In this document: positions 53,513 to 62,160 of the stretch, in pieces | Position numbering within the stretch: the first letter of the stretch is position 1 | Layout: each line of letters opens with the position of its first letter | DNA from: JAFDZV01 sp035549015 | GTDB lineage: Bacteria > Bacteroidota > Ignavibacteria > OLB7 | Length of the DNA: 64,000 nucleotides | Direction of reading: 5' to 3' | Assembly (NCBI GenBank): GCA_035549015.1 | Contig: DASZRW010000007.1 | Span: forward strand, 1-64,000 | Notes under the pieces: generated by a model | What the model was told of the DNA's origin: nothing | What the model saw: the letters and a program-made list of their open reading frames with translations, nothing else | Database searches by the model: none | Translations under genes and position numbers: made by a program

Positions 53513-55189
53513 GTGAAACACTCTCGTACCCTCTACCTGCTTCTGCTTCTCGGAGCCGTCCTGTTCTGCGCGCGGCCGCTTCTTGCTCAGGGATCGTTCG
53601 ACGTTCGTGTTGTGCATCTGATGCCCGGCGCCCCCAATGTGGACATCTACCTGAACAATGTTCCCACCGCGACGATCACTGACCTCGCGTATGAGTACAC
53701 CTCGCCGCTGGTGACGCGGCTTCCGGTGGACAACGGGACGCTCAATATGAAGGCGGGCCCTGCCGGCGGCGGCATCGGCACCGCTCTCGTGAGCCAGGAT
53801 TTTCCCGTCGCTACCTCCACGGAGTACTCCGCCGTCGTCTATCCCAGCGGTGCGGTGCCGAAGGTGATCATGCTGGCGCGTCCGAAGAGCCAGGTGCCCG
53901 GACCCGGCAAGGCGCTGGTGCGCGTGCTCAACATCTCGAGCCTCTCATCCGGAGCAATCGATGTCTATCTGGACTCGCTTGGCAGCACGCCGATCGCAAG
54001 CGCGCTTGCCGGCGAGAACGCTTCGTCGTTTGCCAGTGTGACGGGGGAGCCGAAGAATCTGTATATCACGCAGGCCGGCTCGAAGACGCCGCTCGCCACG
54101 TTCACGGTGCCGCTGACGGTTTCCGGACGCCTGACGCTGATCGTAACCGGAAGCACTCCGAGCCAGTTGAAGGTGTATGCGCTCAGCGGCGAGAATATCG
54201 ATGGATACAAACTGCCGGTTCTGCAGGGACTTCAGGGTGGAATGCAGTCGTCGTTCCGCGTGGTGCATGCCTGGTATCAGCCGAAGCTTCAGGGGGCGGG
54301 CGTTCAGCCTCTCGACGTGTACATGGACAACGGCACGCAGCCTCGCTTCCCGAACCTTCGCTATCGCACGGCATCGGCCAAGTATGGCCCGCTGACGGCG
54401 GACAGTGCAGTGGTGCGCTTCGCACCGATCAACGAGGGAGTGGCGAGCGCGGTGTTTACCGGGACGGTGCAGTTCCATCGGGACTCGGACTACGTGATGA
54501 TCCTCACGAAGACGAAGGAGGGAGCGGCGGCCGCGCTCACGCTTGGTTCGCCAACCGGTGTGCCGGGGAACAAGACGGATTCGCTTTTCATCCGCGCCGC
54601 GTTCGTGACGGATTTCAACAGCGATGTCCTGATCCGGATCCGTCCGGACAATGCTCCTCCGATCGAGGTCCCGCAGCTCGCGTTCCTGACGGCGTCGGAT
54701 TGGTACATCATCCCGCGCGGGCATTTCGTGGTGGAGGCATACAAGCCGAGCGAGGCGACGCCGTTCTATCAGAAGGAGAGTGACGGCGACTTCTCCACGA
54801 CGTATCTGACGGTGATCGTGCTGGGGAGCGAGAAGACGTTCGAGCTGGATATCCTCAACGAGATGCTCCCGGTGCAGCAGGTGTTCGATCCTGCGAGCGG
54901 CGTACCGGCACCGGATGCCGCTGCAGCGAGTCTCGAGCTTGCCTGCACTCCGAATCCCTGCTCCGCTCATGCTTCCATCGGATTCAATGTCCGGACGGGA
55001 GGGAATGTGACCCTGACGCTGCACGACGGCCTTGGCCGCACGGTGGCGACGCTCGTCGACGAAACGATGGCGGCGGGGGAGCATACGGTGGATCTGAATG
55101 CCGCCGGCCTTCCGGCCGGTGTCTACTACTACTCGCTGCGTGCTGCCGATGGTCTGCATGGGACCGGGCGTCTGGAAGTTGTTCGATAG
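53513..55189 (+). CDS. Secreted DUF4397-domain protein with type-IX-style sorting domain
   Basis: A 558-residue exported protein (GTG start; a GGAG lies upstream). The signal peptide MKHSRTLYLLLLLGAVLFCARPLLAQ is followed by two DUF4397 domains (about 30-215 and 240-440), marked by VRVVHLMPGAPNVDIYLNNVP and SSFRVVHAWYQPKLQGAGVQPLDVYMDNG. The last 80 residues (ACTPNPCSAHASIGFNV, LHDGLGRTVATLVDETM, LPAGVYYYSLRA, ending RLEVVR) are a C-terminal sorting domain. DUF4397 proteins are secreted proteins of unknown function. The gene is divergent from lysS and stands before the alkD-like gene in the same direction, but with 163 nt between them. Confidence 0.88.
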   Translation: MKHSRTLYLLLLLGAVLFCARPLLAQGSFDVRVVHLMPGAPNVDIYLNNVPTATITDLAYEYTSPLVTRLPVDNGTLNMKAGPAGGGIGTALVSQDFPVATSTEYSAVVYPSGAVPKVIMLARPKSQVPGPGKALVRVLNISSLSSGAIDVYLDSLGSTPIASALAGENASSFASVTGEPKNLYITQAGSKTPLATFTVPLTVSGRLTLIVTGSTPSQLKVYALSGENIDGYKLPVLQGLQGGMQSSFRVVHAWYQPKLQGAGVQPLDVYMDNGTQPRFPNLRYRTASAKYGPLTADSAVVRFAPINEGVASAVFTGTVQFHRDSDYVMILTKTKEGAAAALTLGSPTGVPGNKTDSLFIRAAFVTDFNSDVLIRIRPDNAPPIEVPQLAFLTASDWYIIPRGHFVVEAYKPSEATPFYQKESDGDFSTTYLTVIVLGSEKTFELDILNEMLPVQQVFDPASGVPAPDAAAASLELACTPNPCSAHASIGFNVRTGGNVTLTLHDGLGRTVATLVDETMAAGEHTVDLNAAGLPAGVYYYSLRAADGLHGTGRLEVVR

Positions 55190-55352
55190 TAGGCCCCGTG
55201 TACGATTCGCCGAGGGTTCCGGTATTCGCATGTTGTGCGCAACATGGAGCGATGCCGGAACCTTTGTCATATGTGGAAGCTCTTCTCAGCCCAAGCCCGC
55301 TTCCGGGCGAGTGCACGAGCCGCGAACATTCAACCTGAAGGAGTCGACCGGA

Positions 55353-56093
55353 ATGAAGAAGCAATTCCAGCCGAAGCAGGCAGCGTGGCTTCGGGAGATA
55401 CGCGACGCGCTCGGGATGCTTGTCGATCCGGAGTATCGCGAAGGGATCGGGCGCATCGTGCCGACAACGAACAACATTCTTGGAGTACGTGTTCCGGCGA
55501 TTCGCGGGCTGGTGAAGGAGTTCGCAGCCCGGCACGACGATCTGGATCTGGGCGCGGCGTGCGAGTTCATGGATGCCGCAGCCGCGGAGAGGGGACGTGA
55601 GGAGATGCTGTTCGCCACGTTTCTGCTTGCGCGTTTCCGCCGATGGTTCGTGAAGGCGGAGGAGCTCGAGGAGATGTGGCGGCACATCGACGCCTGGGTT
55701 GAGGCAGTCGACAACTGGGAGACGTGCGACCAACTTGCAACGAATGTCGCCTCACCGGTTGTTGCCGCGCAGATCGACCGGGTGCGTGATCTGGTGGAGT
55801 GGGCCGGCTCCGGGAATGCCTGGCGCAGGCGTTTCGCCGTGGTGACCACCGCGGGACTGAATCAGAAGGGACGGCGGTTTCCCGCGGAGACGCTGCGTGT
55901 GTGCGAGGCGTTGATGAACGATCCTGACGCGATGGTGCAGAAGGCGGTTGGATGGGCGCTTCGCGAGGCGACGGAGGCGGACGAAGGGCTGGCCGCTGCG
56001 TTTCTGTTGCGATGGAAGGGAAAGGGAGCGCCGAGGATCATGCGTGAGGGGAGCGAGAAGCTCTCCCGGGAGAACCGGGAGTTGCTGAGGTAA
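55353..56093 (+). CDS. DNA alkylation repair protein, AlkD-like
   Basis: A 246-residue protein of the AlkD/HEAT-repeat DNA glycosylase family, which removes 3- and 7-alkylated purines. The all-helical repeat pattern is visible throughout: GVRVPAIRGLVKEFAARH, MLFATFLLARF, IDAWVEAVDNWETCDQLATNV, WRRRFAVVTTAGL, and MVQKAVGWALREATEADEG. The W-E-T-CDQ stretch corresponds to the conserved aromatic/acidic DNA-backbone-facing residues (WxxxD) of AlkD. Its length is normal. The ATG at 55353 is preceded by AAGGAG at a good spacing, which decides against longer readings. A strong terminator with a T run follows at 56184-56219. Confidence 0.88.
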   Translation: MKKQFQPKQAAWLREIRDALGMLVDPEYREGIGRIVPTTNNILGVRVPAIRGLVKEFAARHDDLDLGAACEFMDAAAAERGREEMLFATFLLARFRRWFVKAEELEEMWRHIDAWVEAVDNWETCDQLATNVASPVVAAQIDRVRDLVEWAGSGNAWRRRFAVVTTAGLNQKGRRFPAETLRVCEALMNDPDAMVQKAVGWALREATEADEGLAAAFLLRWKGKGAPRIMREGSEKLSRENRELLR

Positions 56094-56183
56094 GGTCCGG
56101 CCGGAGACAGCGAATGCGGTGGGGAGTGCGAATGCGGCTGCCGGCGGAGATGGGCTGGATCATCGATCCGGTATGAAATGAAT

Positions 56184-56219
56184 GCGGGGACGATCCGATG
56201 AATCGTCCCCGCAATTTTT
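56184..56219 (+). terminator. Intrinsic terminator of the alkD-like gene
   Basis: GCGGGGACGAT pairs with ATCGTCCCCGC around a 7-nt loop, then AATTTTT. It lies about 90 nt after the stop codon; the stem can also end the convergent sucC transcript. Confidence 0.88.
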
Positions 56220-56234
56220 CGATGTCGGGATCTG

Positions 56235-57734
56235 CTAGAAGTCGTCATCATCGTCGTTCAGGACATCCTCGATGTCGTCGTCGATATCTTCCTCGTCGAA
56301 CTCGGAGATGTCCATCGAATCCGGATCCTCAACGGCGTCGAAGTCGAACTCTTCCTCCTCCTCTTCGCCTTCCTCCTCTCCCTCGAGCGTTTCGTCGTCA
56401 TCATCATCGTCTTCGTCGCGCGGCGGGATCGCCATTGAGGCGAATGCCATCGAGGCGTTGATAACGGCAGCGCCGCCATCTTCATCGGCTGTGATTCCGC
56501 TGAGCGCCTCGGTCACCTTCTCGGCGGCCTCGGCTAGCGTGGCTGCAACGGAGAAGTGGAGCGGGGAGCTGAGAAGGATCTGACGGGCCTCTTCGGCGTT
56601 GGTGCCGTCGAGGCGGACGATCACGGGTACATGTACTTCAACTGTTTGCATGGCCTGAATGATGCCGTTTGCTACACGATCGCAGCGGACGATGCCGCCG
56701 AAGATATTGATCAATACCGCTTTGACGTTGGGGTCGCTCATCATCACCTTGAACGCCGCCGCCACGCGCTCGACGCTGGCGCCGCCGCCCACATCGAGGA
56801 AGTTGGCAGGCTCGCCGCCGGCAAGCTTGATGATATCCATCGTCGCCATGGCCAGCCCGGCGCCGTTGACCATGCAGCCAACGTTACCATCCAGCTTGAT
56901 GTAGTTGAGGTTGTTCTTGCCCGCCTCCACTTCCAGAGGATCTTCTTCCGACTCGTCGCGCATTGCGGCGATGTCCGCATGGCGATAGAGTGCGTTGTCG
57001 TCGATGGAGACCTTCGCATCAACGGCGATGATGTCGCCGCCGGTGGTGAGCGCAAGCGGGTTCACCTCGATGAGCGCTGCATCGATGGCAATATATGCCT
57101 TGTAGAGCGCATTGATGAAGGTGATGAAGCTCTTGTGGGCCTTGCCGCTCAGGCCCAGGCCGAAGGCGAGGCGGCGCGCCTGGAAGCCCTCGAGGCCGAG
57201 GCCCGGCTCCACGTATTCGCGCACGATCTTCTCCGGCATCTCCTCCGCCACCTTCTCGATCTCCACGCCTCCCTCGGTGGAGGCCATGATGATGTTCTTG
57301 CCGGTGGCGCGATCGAGCAGAATGGAGCAGTAGAACTCCTTCTCGATGTCGACGCCGTTGGCGATGAGGAGACGGTTCACCACCTTCCCCTCGGCGCCGG
57401 TCTGAATCGTGACCAGGCGGTTGCCGAGCATGCGGATGGCGATCTCGTATACTTCGTGCAGCGGGTTGCTCTCGTCGGTGGGAACAACCTTCACGCCGCG
57501 CAGTTCCTTGTCGTTGTAGACAACCGGCTCGCCGCTGATGATGTCGTGAATGATTCCCTTGCCGCGCCCACCTGCATGGATCTGCGACTTAACGATCAGG
57601 AGGGTTGCTCCCTCGTCGATCATGTGATGCGCGGCTTCAACGGCCTGCTCCGCCGTGAACGCAACACGCCCGGATTGCACCGGCACACCGTAACTGCCGA
57701 GCAGTTCCTTGGCTTGATGCTCGTGGATGTTCAT
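56235..57734 (-). CDS. sucC: Succinyl-CoA synthetase beta subunit with acidic C-terminal tail
   Basis: A 499-residue protein, compared with about 390 for usual SucC. The first 410 residues are a normal ATP-grasp/CoA-ligase beta subunit: MNIHEHQAKELLGSYGVPV, VKSQIHAGGRGKG, LEVNPLA-type (ALIEVNPLALT), KLDGNVGCMVNGAGLAMATMD, GGEPANFLDVGGGA, and INIFGGIVRCDRVA. The last 60 residues (440-499) are made mostly of Asp and Glu, about 40 of 60, with hydrophobic spots (FDFDAVE, MDISEF), ending DDDDDF. The enzyme makes ATP or GTP from succinyl-CoA in the citric acid cycle. The partner sucD is not in the window. A TATCTTTG box lies about 195 nt upstream of the ATG. Confidence 0.93.
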   Translation of the reverse strand: MNIHEHQAKELLGSYGVPVQSGRVAFTAEQAVEAAHHMIDEGATLLIVKSQIHAGGRGKGIIHDIISGEPVVYNDKELRGVKVVPTDESNPLHEVYEIAIRMLGNRLVTIQTGAEGKVVNRLLIANGVDIEKEFYCSILLDRATGKNIIMASTEGGVEIEKVAEEMPEKIVREYVEPGLGLEGFQARRLAFGLGLSGKAHKSFITFINALYKAYIAIDAALIEVNPLALTTGGDIIAVDAKVSIDDNALYRHADIAAMRDESEEDPLEVEAGKNNLNYIKLDGNVGCMVNGAGLAMATMDIIKLAGGEPANFLDVGGGASVERVAAAFKVMMSDPNVKAVLINIFGGIVRCDRVANGIIQAMQTVEVHVPVIVRLDGTNAEEARQILLSSPLHFSVAATLAEAAEKVTEALSGITADEDGGAAVINASMAFASMAIPPRDEDDDDDDETLEGEEEGEEEEEEFDFDAVEDPDSMDISEFDEEDIDDDIEDVLNDDDDDF

Positions 57735-58216
57735 CTGATGCTGCTTCTATTGATCTTTGAAGTTGTTTGAAAGCGCAGGGGATGCAGTGTCGCGACGGTG
57801 AAGAATACACCTCGAACAACAGCGCGGCCAGGGCCGGTATCTCACATCGCATTCGTTATGCGCCAGGCCGTTCATCACGAACGTGGGGCGGCATCGCTTG
57901 CACGGGGTTGGCCCGGTTGACAAGCGGACAAAGATAGTAAAACTTACCGCGGTCATGTATGCAAGCGGCACAATGCAAAGGTGTAACACGTTCTTGCCCG
58001 AGCGGTCCGGCCCGGCTCCCGGCGGCCTCCATGCAGGCCCTCCGCGCCCGGATGGCCTGCACGATGCCTACCCTGTGATTGCCTTGCGCACCGCCGCACG
58101 ATGTTACGAACATTGCCGCACCGCGTTCTTCGGAGAAGACGCTCGCGGGGTCCCGGGACGGCCGATTGTGGTTTCGCATCTGGGGCATCTCTCCGCTTGC
58201 TCGTATCTTTCGCAAC
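57735..58216. other. Divergent region between sucC and the second VWA-OmpA gene
   Basis: About 480 bases with a leftward TATCTTTG box at 57929-57936. No gene is evident; open frames in it lack motifs. A TATCTTTC sequence lies just 5 nt before the rightward ATG. Confidence 0.5.
57929..57936 (-). promoter_or_regulatory. TAnnTTTG -7 promoter box, probably of sucC
   Basis: TATCTTTG on the minus strand, 195 nt upstream of the sucC ATG, which would give a long 5' leader. Confidence 0.4.
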
Positions 58217-59635
58217 ATGAATCAACGCAAAGTTCTCGGGATCGTCATACTGGTGCTCCTTACGGCGGCCGGCTGCCGCTCGTTCAAGGAGTCCGTCAAA
58301 CCGCTGATCACCTACACGCCGCCGCCCGGCTACAAGCCGCCGATCTACATGACCGGGACGAAGACGATCGACGAGGCCGATCCCTCCACGATGATCGCGG
58401 AGGTATGGCGCGTCAACTCCGAACCGTATCCGGATTCGATCCAGCTCTATGTGCGCGTGTACGACTCCGCGGGGAAGCTGATCACGAATCTCGCCCCGCC
58501 CTATTACAAGGGAACCGACGATTATCGGAAGATCTGGAGCGGGCTTACCGAGCAGGTTGGCGATGACGGGAAGCCGGTGGGGATCGACCGGTACACCGTG
58601 CGTGAGTTCAGCGATCAGGACGGGATCCCGTACGAACTGGGGCTGGTGCTGGACTACTCCGGCACGATGGAATCCAATATCGACGTGCTGGAGAATGCTG
58701 CCGGCGCGTTCGTGAAGCTGAAGCGCCCGCAGGACCGGATAGCGATTGTGAAGTTCGACCGCACGCCGCAGCTGACGGCGCCGCTGACCAGTTCACAGAG
58801 CGACCTGATGGCACAGTTCAACGGTTCGGGGCTGAAGGGATACGGCGGCTATACGGCGCTCTACAGCGGAGCACAGATGGGAGCCGAGCAGGTGGCCGGC
58901 GCCCCGCAGGATCATCCGCGTGCGGTGGTGATGCTGACCGACGGGGAGGACAACGCCAGCTCGATCCGTGCATCGGATCTCTACAAGTACTGCAGCGAGA
59001 ACCGGATCCCGGTGTTCACCGTGGCCTTCGGAGCGGTGAACGCCGACGTGCTGAAGGATATCTCCACCTTCACGGGAGGGCGCTTCTACCAGACATATTC
59101 GGCCGATGAGTTGAAGAATGCGTTCGAGGATATCTATCGGAGCCTGCGCAATTACTATCTGGTGACGTACAGGCCGCTGGACCAGGCGGGCAAGCACATA
59201 GCCCGGCTTACGCTGAACCCTCCGCGTTCACAGCGGCAGCTTGCGGCCACGGCCATCTACAATGCTCTTACCGGGCAGATCGCCAGGATGGATACGATCA
59301 CGTTCAGCGATACGGTCTTCTTCGATTACAACAAGTCCGTGCTCACGCCGCAGGCGCAGAAGGCAGTGGGTGCCGTGGCGGACCTGATGAAGACCTCGCC
59401 GCGACTGAAGATCGAGGTGCAGGGGCATACGGACTCGCGCGGCACCGAGGAGTACAACCAGAAACTCTCCGATGCTCGCGCCAACGCGGTGCGCGATGCG
59501 ATCATCGCGATGGGGATCGACCCGAAGCGCGTTCGTGCCCGCGGTTTCGGCATGTCGCAGCCGGTGGCGAACAACGATACGGACGAGGGCCGGCAGCGGA
59601 ACCGGCGCACGATGTTCATCGTGCTGGCGAGATAG
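58217..59635 (+). CDS. VWA-OmpA fusion lipoprotein (paralogue of 48308-49840)
   Basis: A 472-residue lipoprotein whose signal peptide MNQRKVLGIVILVLLTAAGC ends in the lipobox. The linker PPPGYKPPIYMTG matches PPKDYKPVYMT of the other copy. A beta-rich domain (YPDSIQLYVRVYDSAGKLITNLAPPYY), a VWA domain with DYSGTMESN and MLTDGEDNASS, and a C-terminal OmpA peptidoglycan-binding domain (FFDYNKSVLTPQAQK, GHTDSRGTEEYNQKLSDARANAV, NRRTMFIVLAR) follow. The domain order is the same as in the paralogue. It probably links the outer membrane to peptidoglycan while its VWA domain faces the periplasm. Neither copy has an adjacent gene that explains its partner. Confidence 0.9.
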   Translation: MNQRKVLGIVILVLLTAAGCRSFKESVKPLITYTPPPGYKPPIYMTGTKTIDEADPSTMIAEVWRVNSEPYPDSIQLYVRVYDSAGKLITNLAPPYYKGTDDYRKIWSGLTEQVGDDGKPVGIDRYTVREFSDQDGIPYELGLVLDYSGTMESNIDVLENAAGAFVKLKRPQDRIAIVKFDRTPQLTAPLTSSQSDLMAQFNGSGLKGYGGYTALYSGAQMGAEQVAGAPQDHPRAVVMLTDGEDNASSIRASDLYKYCSENRIPVFTVAFGAVNADVLKDISTFTGGRFYQTYSADELKNAFEDIYRSLRNYYLVTYRPLDQAGKHIARLTLNPPRSQRQLAATAIYNALTGQIARMDTITFSDTVFFDYNKSVLTPQAQKAVGAVADLMKTSPRLKIEVQGHTDSRGTEEYNQKLSDARANAVRDAIIAMGIDPKRVRARGFGMSQPVANNDTDEGRQRNRRTMFIVLAR

Positions 59636-59772
59636 GATCGGTGGTAACCGGCCGTGCGATGCCGGCTCCACCGGGCGCTCGCCCCGATGCTGTCGCGCCC
59701 CGGGGCGGGCCGTTGGGAATTGTCGCGGGCCGGTTTCGCCGTCCGGTGCAGGCACGAAGGCCGCGGCCGTTG

Positions 59773-60747
59773 TCACCACATCGTCTGCCAACTCGTGGCG
59801 CGGATGCCGACCGCGAAGAGACGGGCCGGCGTGGCGAACGGAGCGATGGCTCCGTCGCGCTGCCATTCGCCCCGCGCGAAGATGGTGAAGGCTCCGGCGT
59901 GTGGATTGAAGAGGTCCAGGCCCAGTTCCACGAAGGGTACCGCTGTTTCGATCTGAAGATTTCTCCACCGTCCGCCAGGATCCGTGCCGCTTCCGAAGAG
60001 GCTCAGCATGCCGTTGGCGCTCAGATGCAGGCCGTACCGGGCGTCGTGCAATCGGGCGTCCATGCGCGCCGTCAGGTTCACGGCGTCGGCAAGGGTGTAC
60101 ATGTTCCTGCCGGTGCGCTCCGCCTCCTGCGGATGGCGCTCGTCGTAGAGATGGAGGAATGCATCGTTGCGTACGGCTGCACCTGCGAACAACTGCACGG
60201 GACCGTCTGCAACGAGGCGCGGGCGCAGGAGAAGACGCGTCGTGACGCCGCTGTAGATCAACGTGTATTGTTCGATCCGGTTCGAGTAGAGGTAGGGCTC
60301 CAGGTTGTCCACGTCGTGCTTGCAGCGATGCACGTAGCCGAACTGGAACGCCGCATCATGGCTCAGGCGCGCGGAGGCGAGAACGCCTTCCTCCCAGAAG
60401 ATCGCGCGCGGGTTGAAGCCGATGTCGCTGGCCGCGTCCGCCACCATCTCCATGGTCCCCATCATTCCAATGCTCCAGGTTGAATCCCACCGTGCGAACT
60501 CGATGAAGCCGCCGGACTTTGCATTCCATCGATGATGCGCTCCGCTGCCATTGCTGTAGCGTGAGAACTCGCCGTGGAGCTGCGTGGCATTCAGCCAGGT
60601 GAAGCCGTTCGTATCTGCGGTGTGATCGCCAAGGGGGTCGAGCACCACGGCCCGATCGGGAAGGTTCTGCGCGGCCGCATCGTGAGCGCATGCGGCCAGG
60701 GCGGCTGCATGCAGGAGAGCGGAAAGAAGTCGTGCCGGGAATTTCAT
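59773..60747 (-). CDS. Exported protein, probable outer-membrane beta-barrel, unknown family
   Basis: A 324-residue protein with signal peptide MKFPARLLSALLHAAALAACAHDAAAQ. The mature part shows alternating aromatic/polar strands (FIEFARWDSTWSIGMMGTMEMVA, AAFQFGYVHRCKHDV, YTLIYSGVTTRLLLRPRLVA, YGLHLSANGMLSLFG, FVELGLDLFNPHAGAFTIFARGEWQRDG), and the end RLFAVGIRATSWQTMW resembles the terminal strand of a barrel. I do not recognise the family. The ATG at 60747 is selected over ones up to 61044 because only it places the signal peptide at the N-terminus. It converges with the second VWA-OmpA gene with 137 nt between; no terminator was clear there. Confidence 0.7.
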   Translation of the reverse strand: MKFPARLLSALLHAAALAACAHDAAAQNLPDRAVVLDPLGDHTADTNGFTWLNATQLHGEFSRYSNGSGAHHRWNAKSGGFIEFARWDSTWSIGMMGTMEMVADAASDIGFNPRAIFWEEGVLASARLSHDAAFQFGYVHRCKHDVDNLEPYLYSNRIEQYTLIYSGVTTRLLLRPRLVADGPVQLFAGAAVRNDAFLHLYDERHPQEAERTGRNMYTLADAVNLTARMDARLHDARYGLHLSANGMLSLFGSGTDPGGRWRNLQIETAVPFVELGLDLFNPHAGAFTIFARGEWQRDGAIAPFATPARLFAVGIRATSWQTMW

Positions 60748-60910
60748 CGGGAGCCTGTGCAGTCGAGGTGCGACATCGGCGAGTTGCGATGGTGAAGATA
60801 GCCAGGTGAAGCATTCGCGCGGGCGGTGCCGGATCGGTGAGCCGCTGCATGCCCGGTGGTTGGTGCCGGATGTGACCGGCGTATGAAGCGGGCGGGCGCA
60901 CTCCCCTGCC

Positions 60911-60960
60911 GCGGGCGCATCCTGTAAGATCGAGGGATCTTGCGACGCTGGCGCGCCCGC
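60911..60960. repeat. Nested inverted repeat
   Basis: Outer arms GCGGGCGC (60911-60918) and GCGCCCGC (60953-60960) and inner arms AAGATC (60926-60931) and GATCTT (60936-60941) could form one 50-nt stem-loop with an internal loop. Unknown role. Confidence 0.4.
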
Positions 60961-62062
60961 AGTCAGGGAATTGCGGCTGCAATCGGAGCGGCAGGCGTTC
61001 AACTCCGGATTTCGGAGTGAGCGCTCGCGCTCCGTTCGCAGCATGGGCAGTAGATCGTTCGGAAGGGAGAGGATCGTCGGCCGTGCATGGAGGGAACGTG
61101 GGGCCGGGCTTACGATGAATCGATGCCGCGTGCTGCGGCATCGGGATGCGCCAGTGCGGAGACGCGTTTCGTACCAGGGAGGTTCACGGGGGCGGGGCGG
61201 GATGCAGCGGCATCACAGGCTGCCGGTAGCCGCACAACGCAATGCCGGTTGCATGCGTTGCCGGGTCGCGGTTGAAGAATGCGCGCAGCCATCATGCGGG
61301 CATGTGGCCGCTGCGCCGCGACGTTTGCGGATTGGCGGCAGATATCGGGGGGAATGGAGCGGAGAGAGTTGGAACGGTCCGTCGGTACGCGCAGAGCTCC
61401 GGCCGCATGGGTGCCTCCGCGGCATTTCACGCAGCATGCCCCTTCATCGACCGGCATTGCACGCGGTGGGCGTATCCCGATCGTCTGCGGCCGTAGCATG
61501 TGGGTGAGGTTCACCATGAGACTGCTGTAGCCGGGTGAGATCGAAGAGAGTGAACGCTCGACATCCCGCGCGGAGCACCATGCGGGCGGTGTCCGCGGGA
61601 GAGTCAGTAACGGAGCTTCCTCCATGGGGTACTGCCGGGACCTCCTTCGAATAAAGGGGCGCAGCCTGTCCTTGGACGTGAGCCAATGGGATGTCGAAGC
61701 ATCCGCCTCGCGATCCCAACGGTGCCGTTTGCTGCCACGGACGAACCTCCAGACGAATGTGAATCCGGCCGGAGATCAATCACATCATGAGTTGCACAGC
61801 ACGTGTGTTGAACCTGGCTGCATGCGGGCCGCAGGGGAATCCGGACCCCCGTGAACGGCGTTCAAAGAGCTGAAGGTGATATGGCTGGCCCCGGCGGCAA
61901 TCGAAGGGTGTGTGATTGCTCGGCGTGCCGGAACTCCGGGTGCTCTCCTTCGGTCTGCAATCCTTGCCGGGAGCCACCCATGGAGAAAGAGCAACCTATC
62001 TACGAGGTATCGGCGTGGATGGATTTCGCGACCCAAAAAAGTTTGTGGGTGATGAATGCGAA

Positions 62063-62096
62063 GCGGCCGTCCAGCGTATGAAGCATGGACGGCCGC
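62063..62096 (-). terminator. Terminator of the Alginate_exp porin gene
   Basis: GCGGCCGTCCA pairs with TGGACGGCCGC around a 12-nt loop, 65 nt past the stop codon of the leftward gene; only a weak T tract follows. Confidence 0.7.
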
Positions 62097-62160
62097 ATTT
62101 CAGAGCGGGCGGGCCGATCGCCGCCGAGCGCCGGAGGCCTTGGGCCGAACGCCGGGAGTC

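Larger units (their letters stand above)
60748..62160. other. 1.4-kb stretch without a recognisable gene
   Basis: All open frames on both strands are Arg/Ala/Cys-rich or low-complexity and none has motifs, signal peptides or ribosome sites. It contains a nested hairpin at 60911-60960 and the terminator of the Alginate_exp gene at 62063-62096. It is unusually long for this gene-dense window and may be a remnant or hold an unrecognised RNA. Confidence 0.5.
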
